A stretch of DNA of 64,000 nucleotides. Source: Calonectria ilicicola (Eukaryota > Ascomycota > Sordariomycetes > Hypocreales > Nectriaceae). Where the stretch lies: positions 4,960,001 to 5,024,000 of the forward strand of contig CP085826.1 in NCBI GenBank assembly GCA_020809705.1, in the 5' to 3' direction. The notes under the pieces were generated by a model. That model saw only the letters and a list, made by a program, of their open reading frames with translations. It made no database searches and was not told where the DNA came from. The position numbers were made by a program, and so were the translations under genes. Numbering within the stretch: the stretch's first letter is position 1; each line of letters opens with the position of its first letter. This document shows, one piece after another, positions 56,511 to 64,000 of the stretch.

Positions 56511-59300
56511 TTACCTGTTTTTCGCTCTCTTTCTTGCTGCCTTTTCCCGTTCGTATGCATTCGCCTCACGTCCCTCCTCGCTTTGAATCTCGGCAACCAA
56601 CCTCTTGTACTTCTTCTCGTATGCTTCATCCTTGGCCTTCTTGATGCGGAGCTTCTCTCTCGCCATGAAGTTAGCATCCTTCCTCAGTTCTCGCATTGCG
56701 CCCTTGCGTTCCTTCTTATGCTCAGCCTTCAGCTTGGCCAACTCAGCCCTCTCGCGGTCAGGATCATAGTGCTTATCAGGATCAAATGTTTCCTCAAACT
56801 TAGGAACGTATGTCTTGATAGCTAGTGGTCGATGATGGTGTAACTCCAGGGGTCGACGAGAGAGCTGTGCTACCTTAAGCATTCGCACAAGCTTGGCTTG
56901 TAGCTTTCCCAGCCTGTCGTTCAGACCTGAGGGTAGATGGGATCGACAGTTCTTGCTGTTGAGGTGTTTTAAAACGGAAAGCGCTTGAGAAAACGTCTCC
57001 AAGAACGCACTCTTCCCAGTCCACGTATCCGCAGCTGCTTCAACAACCTGCGATGTAGTATCCAGGATGGCTATCTTGAGTGTTTTAGCCTGGGTCTCCG
57101 AAACCGCAATGTCTCGACAGTCAGAAAAGTTCAATTTCCTAACGAGGATTTTCCCACTAGATTCGGCACGGATGTCCGCAGAGGCATTGTGAATGGGGAA
57201 GCTCCCAAGTTCCTTGGTAGGTGCCACTGGGGAAAGGGCATGCAAAGTGTTCAGAGAGAAATTGATGACTTCAGGGACGTATCTCTTGGCCAGCTTCTGA
57301 TAGCTAACGCCAAGAATTGATAGATATGTGCCAGTTGCATAGTCGGATAGCTTCTGGGGAACCTTTTGTCCAAGATATCGAGCAATTGTCAACATGGCCG
57401 GCGTGACAACTTGATGGAAATGGTCCGATGTTGGGAAGATAGTGCCTACGGCGGTAAGAAGAATTAAATCTCCAATCTCTAGGGCCAGGGGACGCGAGTT
57501 GCCCATCTCTTCGATGTTGACACGGAACTGCTGGCTAATCTCGAGGGGAAACATCTTGGCCAACGAGTGAATATGACGAACAATGCTCTCCAAAACAGAG
57601 AAGGAGGGTGAAGTTGTCGGGTCCCAAGCTGAACCTACAAAATCAACAAGGGCAGCAGAGAACTTAGCCAGTCGTTCCTTGTTCTTGCTGTCAAGCTTGG
57701 GGTGATACAGTGCACGAATTCTTTGCACAATTGTAGGTATGTTGTTCGAGGGATACGGTGCGATGATTGACTGGAATTCGTCGCAAGATTGGGGACAGGG
57801 AAAGGTGTACGGTAATCCCTGATCGTCTCCCTTCTTGATGGCAGAGGCTTTTGCTGAGGAGTCTGCGTCGAAAACAGGGTTTCTCGCCTCTTCCTCGTTG
57901 AGAAGCCCCTTAGTGAAGTCATCTTCATCTTCTTCTTCGTCATCATCCTGATCCTCACCAGACCCTTCAATCTCGGAATCGTCGTCCACATCAGAGAACT
58001 CAATATCGGAGCCACTTGCCACGAGGTTATCGTCAATGATAAAGTCATCTTCATCGTCAAAGCCCAGCTCTGTTGCAGTTGGTCTGGATTTGATGCCACC
58101 ACCAAGACCAAAGTCATCATCGTTGTCGTCCATATCCATGAAATCGTCTGGCGCGGTGTCGTTCTTTTCCGACTTAGAATCGTCCTCACTATCCGTGACC
58201 TCTTCACCCCGCATACGTCTCTGTCTCTTGTCCTCGAGCTCTTTTAATCTCTTGGAGTCCTCCTCAACTTTTTCCTCTTCCGTTTTCGTGCGATCAGAAG
58301 GCTGAGCCCTTTTGTCCTGGGCGAGTTTCTTGACTTGCATGTCAAAGTTTCTCTCAAAAGCGCCTCGATCCACGCCTGCAATAGTTTTGACGGCATTTGC
58401 TTCAGGACCCTGAGGTTTCGAGCCCTGGAGGCCCTGGGAAAGAAGCATCTGGATGTTGGGCAACTCCTTGTCGAGTTCTGCTCGCAGGTCGTCATCTTGA
58501 TCCTTGGCGGCCTGACGTTCATATTTGTGCATCTTTGACTTAGCAATAACCTCCTCCATAACTTCCTTCTTCGACTTCTTTCGCTCGGGTTCGTCGTTCT
58601 CGGCATCTTCCGCATCGCTACCCGTGCCTGCCAAGGATCGAAGGCGCTTCAGTCTCTGCCTCTCGCGGACCGAGCCATCGCTATCGTAATCCTCGTCCAG
58701 GTCTTCTTCTCGGAAATCATCAACAGGCATGTCCTCAAAAGTCAAGGACTTGCCCAGATGCGTCAAGCCTTCCGAGGGCTCATCATCTTCCAGGTCGAAC
58801 ATGGAGCCCTTTTTATGGCTCTTTTGTTTCTCTCGGGCGAATCGTTCCAGCATCTTCTCCTCCGGGGTCATGGTGGGATCGTTTTCACCGAATCGGCGAT
58901 CGATGATGCCTCCGACTTTGTTGCGTCGCTGCATCTCGACAAGCAAGGTTTCCCGTCGCTACATCTATGTTAGCCACGAAACGTGTGCATGTCAACTGGT
59001 TCATGTTACCCTCTCTTCACTCGCGGCTTTGGCTTGACCTGGGCGGCCTTTGATGCTCCCATTGGTAGCAGGGCGGTTTGTAGTGACCTCGAATTTCGGA
59101 CCGCGTGCGGCATGCTTCAAGTCGAAAGGATTGAATTGTTCGCGAATACCTTCGAGGACCACCCCTCTCTGTAGGCGCTTTTCGTTGCGACCACGTTCAT
59201 CTTGAACGGTACGGCGTTTCTGTTTTTTAGATTGTTGGGGGCCAATTATTCCCTGCTCCTTGAGGGACGCCTTGAGGCGCTTGAGTTGGGAACCAGCCAT
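56511..59300 (-). CDS. nop14: Nop14, U3 snoRNP / SSU processome component
   Basis: Two exons (59300-59010, 58958-56511) give 912 residues. The donor is GTAACA, the branch GCTAAC and the acceptor ATGTAG; an earlier ATAG would break the frame. The start reads MAGSQLKRLKASLKEQGI. Family landmarks are NPFDLKHAARGPKFEV near residue 65, the NKVGGIIDRRFGE motif just after the splice, and MTPEEKMLERFAREKQ. A long Asp/Glu-rich middle (DDEEEDEDDFT) and a C-terminal helical half follow, ending in a Lys/Arg-rich coiled coil (HKKERKGAMRELRKDANF, RKRAKNR). Nop14 is a nucleolar protein required for 18S rRNA maturation and 40S assembly, working with Noc4, Emg1 and Utp14. Length matches the family (about 810-950). 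Confidence 0.95.
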
Positions 59301-59796
59301 CTTAGCTTTGCTGAGGAAATGTTGCTAATGGACTGTCTGGGCCAAGGCCATGAAGCTGGGAATTTTTTCTTTGAAAATCCTTATCGTTATCGGTAGTGGA
59401 ATTGAACTGTGGGGCACATGGTATTCATTGGCTGTCGCAAACTAAAGAGCTATCCCCATTGCTTACTAACCTACCGACCAACTTTGAACCATCACAGCAC
59501 GATATAATGTGTGAAATAGAGGTTCTACATATGCTCTAAGGTTGAATTATCTATTAGTCTTATTTTTAAACTTGGCGTCATTGCGCATGTTTATTTCACA
59601 CACACCAGTGTTAGAATGGTTGATGTGACACCTTTAGATAGTTAAAGGCGGTGTACGAAGGCAGAATTGCTATGCCGTCAGCCCAGGAGCTACCTATTGA
59701 CCATTCTCTCTCCCCTGAAACCGCGAATGGCGTCTGGCGTCACACCTCTTCAAGTTTATGTTGATCATGAACTCTAGGGGTCATCACTGAGCAAAA
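59301..59796. other. Divergent promoter between nop14 and the 328-aa gene
   Basis: A 496-bp region between two start codons pointing apart. It probably drives both genes. No other feature is recognised. Confidence 0.5.
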
Positions 59797-60830
59797 ATGG
59801 GTTGGACAGACTCATTCCTCTCATTTGCCCGAGATGAGCGAGTCGTCCTCGTGAGTTTGGGCCTGGCCACGTTTGGCATCGTTAGCACAGTATTCACGGC
59901 ACTCACCATTATTCGAGATGACAATGAGATCCCCTCGCCACAACCAAAGACCCAGTACATCACCCAAGATACCGAAGACTCCCTACAGCTAGGGACCCTT
60001 GAAAAACTTTTAGATCATCCTAATTTTTCCATTCGAGAAATCGCTATCAAGATTCTCTGTGATAGGGCTGTCAACGATACTGACACCACTGAGAGTCTGC
60101 TCCAAGGCATTACCAGACCAAACTATGTCCAGCGTATGCAATGTCTACGTGCATTGGCACTTCTAAGTGGGCAAACTCTGGGTATATCTATAATCCACGC
60201 CAAATCTCCCTCGCAGCTAACTTGTTAGGACTTGATGGACTGTCAAAATTGAATAACCCGCGGGCATATTCCGCTCTTGTGAGATCTCTGGAGCTGAGCT
60301 TGGGAGATACCGAGCTGCCTAAGCTTGCTGATAGCTCCTGGGATGAATACTACGTTCGCGACATGGCAGAGAGGTTTTGCCTCATGTTCATTCTTGAACT
60401 TTGCAACAAGTACGGGGCTAGTATGCTTGTAAAAGCCGGCTTTGTGGAGAAATGGCTCGCAAGACAGGACTGGGGTGATACTCCGGAACAAAGGCGCTGT
60501 GCCTTCAAAGAGTATATGCAGTATAGGGGAAATCGAATCGTTGAAATTGTGGATAAGATTAGGCTTACAAGACGTGGCCTCAGGGCACTGGAGAAGGCGG
60601 GGTTGATTGACAAGGAAAACTCCAGACGTCGGATCCGGGAACTTCCTGATCTCATCATGGAGATTGAAGAAGATACACAGGGTCGACCACAGGTCCCACG
60701 CACTCGGGAACATTCTGCCGAGGAACAACGACTTCGACGACAGCATCGCGAAGCGATGGTTTTAAACGACGGAACACGGCCGCTAGGACGCGACGACATT
60801 ATCGAACGTGACCATGGCTCTCCGACTTAG
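59797..60830 (+). CDS. Conserved-looking membrane-anchored protein with helical-repeat domain, function unknown
   Basis: Two exons (59797-60181, 60229-60830) give 328 residues. The 47-nt intron has a GTATAT donor, a GCTAAC branch and a TTAG acceptor; it merges two frames that would otherwise look like separate genes and gives LLSGQTLGLDGLSKLNNPRAY across the junction. One N-terminal TM segment (VVLVSLGLATFGIVSTVFTALTI, ~17-39) is followed by a soluble helical region (LEKLLDHPNFSIREIAIKIL, resembling an ARM/HEAT helix pair) and a long charged C-terminus. The N-terminal anchor and helical repeats suggest an organelle-membrane scaffold. I do not recognise the family by name. Confidence 0.8.
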
Positions 60831-63412
60831 TAAGAGCGGCACTTATCCAACTAGGAACAGAGTTTAGGTCGCAGTCACATCAGAAGCACAGCGTCCGGTC
60901 ATCTTTGAAGCCAGATGGCTCTCAACGATTCAGACTAGCAACACTAGAGAGACACGCACGAGTAGGTGGAAAGAGTTGGTGACGAATTAACCGAACGCCC
61001 GGGCCCATCCGGGATGGTAGAATGCTACTACTCGAAGGTTAGTGTTAACAACCACATTAATCAAGACACTGAAGGGCGCCACGACCCTGTGCAGGAGTCT
61101 GCAATGCACCTAAGTGCTGGCAGGCCGAGTGGCGAGGGCGAGGCATGCAGTCAAGTGGCAATTAGGCATCCGATGTACAATAGGAGCGTGGTACGGGCAT
61201 CTCAGAATAGACCATAAAAATCCACGTATCAAAACATACAGCATTTGAAACCAAATTGCAAGCCTCACACCAACATTTTTGGCTACTTGTAATGGGTATC
61301 CAGGATTAGAACGACTCCACTTCGACAGGACCGGGATGTAACGCTTTACCAAGTGGGTTGGAGAGGAGGTGCCACATGTCTATCGTTTTGAGCCGGCAAT
61401 CGTGGATACAATTTTCCTGTCAATGTGTGTGTGTGTGTGCAGGTAACCAGGACCAGGGTGGTCGGGTGGGAAAAAAAGGAAAGAAAGGAGACACATCAAG
61501 GAATCAAGGAGTCTGTGGCAATATTCAAGTTGTGGGAGCATCTCTGTGGCCATGAGTTATTCCTAGCACAATGGAGTTCCCTGCAAAACCACACCCCACT
61601 CGGGCTCGAGCGTGATGGGGCAGTACGTTGCCCGATGAAGATACGAATAGATACTGGTCCATGTGTCTATATGACCACTTTTTGGCAAATTTGCTCATAT
61701 AAGCTGGGGCGGGTGCAGCATTGAAACGAGACCAAACAGACGACTCCAAGCACTGCTCCGAGTTGAGGCGGGGTTATTGGTGATCAAATCATGAGTGCTC
61801 AAACCAACTGCCCTCTCCTCCTATTCCGCGGCGTCAAAAACGGGACGGCGGGCAAGGAGCTGGTGGAGGTGGATCGGCTGAAGGACGAATAAGCATTGAG
61901 AGCCTAGGGTTAAGGCGGGTGGACTCGGCGGCGATTGCATCGGAGTGCATCGCCTGTCTGGTTTGCTATTGGAGCCAGGCGGGGGAGACCACCACGCGTG
62001 ATGCAGTGACTGCAGCGATGCCACGGCGACAGAGCTTAGGTGCAGGTAAACAGAACTGCGCCTGATGCATCATGACAACGGAGGTGCATGGGTGCGATTG
62101 TTTTGGTTTGGGCTCCTTGAAAGCAGGCTAAGTAAATAAAGGTGGAAATAACCCATTGTGTCTTGTGCAAGCGAGAGGATATCCAAGAAATTCCCAGGTT
62201 GGAATTATCAACACCAACGGCCCTCATCACCAAGTGAGCGCCACGAGGCCGCCATTTTCAGTTCCATTCTATTTCTCTTCATCTGATCAGCAGCAGCTCC
62301 AGCACCCCTGCACTTCCCCAGAGTGTTCTGGCCAGGTTCAACGGAACAAGATTGACATAGCAAGAAAGAGCATAACATCACACCTAACACCCCCCCAGGC
62401 ACCGGAACACCCTCGCTCCTCCGTCCATCCCCTGCGTTGTCCCTGGAACCTGTGTCGGAGGCTTGCAGGCGTGGAGCAAGACCCGTGCAGAGGCGGTGAC
62501 GGCAACGAACAATAACGAGTGAGGCTTACGAACTGGGGTAGCTGTGGTCCCTGGTTTCCCGGGAAGAAGAAAGAAGTCATAAGAGGAGCTGCCCCTCCTG
62601 CGCCCCCTTTTCGTTGACGTTGAAGAAGTTTGTCCATCAAGCAGTTTGTGCTTGTGTCTCAAGCACGTCGATTTCTTGAAAGTCTGCGGGATACCAACCT
62701 CCCTTTGGTATCAGGGCTCACATCCTCTCTTTCCCTCCTGCACAACATCATCAACAGCCTCGCTGGCCTCACTGGCCTCGCTTCCTCATTCTTCATCTAC
62801 CTTCTTTTTCTTTTCTTTTTTTCTTCTTGTTGCTTGCCGTCGCTCGCCAAACTCATCTCTTCGTCGCCATCAATTTCGACTACCCTCCACTCCCCCACCA
62901 AAGCCTACCGTGGTGCCTCTTGTTCTCCAGGGTCTTCACTCAGCAAAAATCGCAATCGAAATCAAATCAACCCCAGTCGTCCCGTGTCTCCACGTCTTTT
63001 CCATCAATAACCACACCTGTGCTCATCTCATTTCTTGCCGCAAATTTTTCCAGCTAGTCTCATTTAACACACAACCCGTTGCCACAGCCCCTACAGCTGC
63101 TGTTGTCCCTTGCCGCAGCGCAATAAGTCAGATTCAACTGGTGCACACCGTTGCTTTTCGTGGCCTCTCCTTGGACCCCTTTTGGCCCCTCTGGTGCTCG
63201 GCAACGCGCGCCTAATCGACAGGAGCTACTATCGGCAACGGAGCCAGTTCTGGCGCACTGTCGTTGCACCGCGCTGGGATCCCTCCTCGAGCTTTTGCCC
63301 CCCTATTTGCCGGATGCGGCTGCAGCGTGGGGTGTAAACAAATGAGACACGCCCTCTGCGAATCCTCTCCCAAAGAAAATAAGGCCCCAGCTGGGCCTGT
63401 CCGACGGCCACC
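60831..63412. other. Intergenic and probable long leader of the CAP-Gly gene
   Basis: This 2.6-kb stretch has no recognisable gene. A (TG)n tract lies at about 61423-61438. From about 62700 it becomes pyrimidine-rich (TTTTCTTTT and CTCCAC blocks), a likely promoter/5' UTR for the gene at 63413. Confidence 0.5.
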
Positions 63413-64000
63413 ATGCCTTCTGCCACAACAACCACCCACTTGCGGCCAAAGACGCCTTCAAGAGCTCTGCGACGACCGTCAAACACTGCTTCGACACCTA
63501 ATTTGAAGGCTACTTACGCCTCCCATTCACGATTTGCTGCTCCTCCTCCTCTCCCGCGCAAAGCCTCTCTGGCCGCACTCACACCCAGCTCGCTCGCCAG
63601 CATCCCCGATGTCAGTGAGAGTTACGCTGTCGAGTCAGTCCTGAACGATACCTCCGACAACATGATTCCTACCACACCTGGCCGCGGCTCCGGCGCCGAC
63701 GTAGCGCTCGGCGACACTGTCGATGTCCCCGGTGGCATGCATGGAACTGTTCGCTTCGTCGGATCCGTCCAGGGGAAAAAGGGTGTCTTCGCTGGCGTCG
63801 AGCTGCATCCAGATTTTGCGGCACGAGGCAAAAACAGTGGCGATGTTGATGGGTAAGCCAACTCTGTCCACTTTCTACTCATCACCAGCTTTGGAGCCAA
63901 TTCACTAACCGAACTCATTGCAGTGTATCCTACTTCAACACCACAATTCCTGGCGCCGGCATCTTCTTGCCCGTCGCCAAGGCCCTCGTGCGTCGCGACT
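63413..64000 (+). CDS. CAP-Gly domain protein (5' part, cut by the window edge)
   Basis: Exon 1 is 63413-63852 and exon 2 begins at 63924 and runs off the window (GTAAGC donor, TTGCAG acceptor). The start is in good context (CCACCATGCC). A ~90-residue Ser/Pro/Arg-rich N-terminus precedes a CAP-Gly domain from about residue 95: DTVDVPGGMHGTVRFVG, KGVFAGVEL, then GKNSGDVDGVSYF, which corresponds to the GKNDG-x-x-x-G-x-x-YF signature that binds EEY/F tails of tubulin and EB1. The Asp of GKNDG is replaced by Ser. CAP-Gly proteins (CLIP-170, p150Glued, tubulin cofactors) act at microtubule plus ends or in dynein transport. The N-terminal extension is unlike p150Glued; which member it is depends on the missing part. 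Confidence 0.88.

Noticed and set aside
58036..58305. Ser-rich frames on the plus strand within nop14
   Set aside because: Shadow of the Asp/Glu-rich region of nop14 read on the opposite strand.
60182..60216. Alternative 35-nt intron with acceptor CGCAG in the 328-aa gene
   Set aside because: Too short for a fungal intron; the next AG, directly after a GCTAAC branch box, keeps the frame and gives 47 nt.
61423..61438. (TG)n tract as a possible regulatory element
   Set aside because: A short dinucleotide microsatellite in intergenic DNA with no supporting context.

Overview
The window is nuclear DNA of a filamentous ascomycete (Pezizomycotina), most likely of the Eurotiales (Aspergillus/Penicillium type). 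This rests on short GT-AG introns of about 45-110 nt with CTAAC branch sites, the gene families present, and an AT-rich block carrying the C-to-T/G-to-A decay typical of repeat-induced point mutation (RIP). All identifications are by eye; no search was run.

Left arm (1-23.2 kb), gene-sparse euchromatin: a coiled-coil membrane-anchored protein of unknown function (1050-2163, -); the rRNA-processing factor Cgr1 (2930-3396, -); 5.4 kb without a recognisable gene leading to a 945-residue proline/serine-rich protein (8874-11711, +); an SR-rich single-TM protein (13348-14132, -); an initiator tRNA-Met gene (15715-15892, +); an ER J-domain membrane protein (16664-18014, -); a secreted GH6 cellobiohydrolase-like enzyme (19768-21139, +); and a four-TM protein (21437-22388, -).

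The tRNA gene is the most unusual feature. Its 72-nt body folds perfectly as initiator tRNA-Met, but it is split by two inserts of 52 and 54 nt. Both begin GTAAG, carry CTAAC branch-like boxes and end in AG, and both sit outside the canonical 37/38 position. They look like spliceosomal introns in a Pol III gene.

Middle (23.2-52.4 kb), one nested transposon block. The outer shell is a Fot1/pogo-like DNA transposon with ~110-bp terminal inverted repeats and TA target duplications. Three LTR retrotransposons are inserted into it, and a fourth lies inside one of those. Element A (23681-30584, -) looks young: its LTRs appear identical, it shows no RIP, gag is intact, and pol is broken only by two 1-nt shifts. 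It also carries an antisense Zn2Cys6-like ORF. Element B (31397-38290, +) is a RIP-destroyed copy of the same family. Element D (40074-52133, +) is another RIP-destroyed gypsy element, split in its integrase by element C (45300-50668, +), which is less decayed. Target-site duplications are visible for all four. A and C both show LTR-complementary primer sites that suggest self-priming.

Right arm (52.4-64 kb), normal euchromatin: an MFS transporter (53197-54877, +), a GPATCH11-like G-patch protein (55034-56032, -), the ribosome-biogenesis factor Nop14 (56511-59300, -), a conserved membrane-anchored protein (59797-60830, +) and the 5' part of a CAP-Gly protein cut by the window edge (63413-64000, +). 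Cgr1 and Nop14 are both nucleolar pre-rRNA factors but lie far apart, and no metabolic gene cluster is evident.
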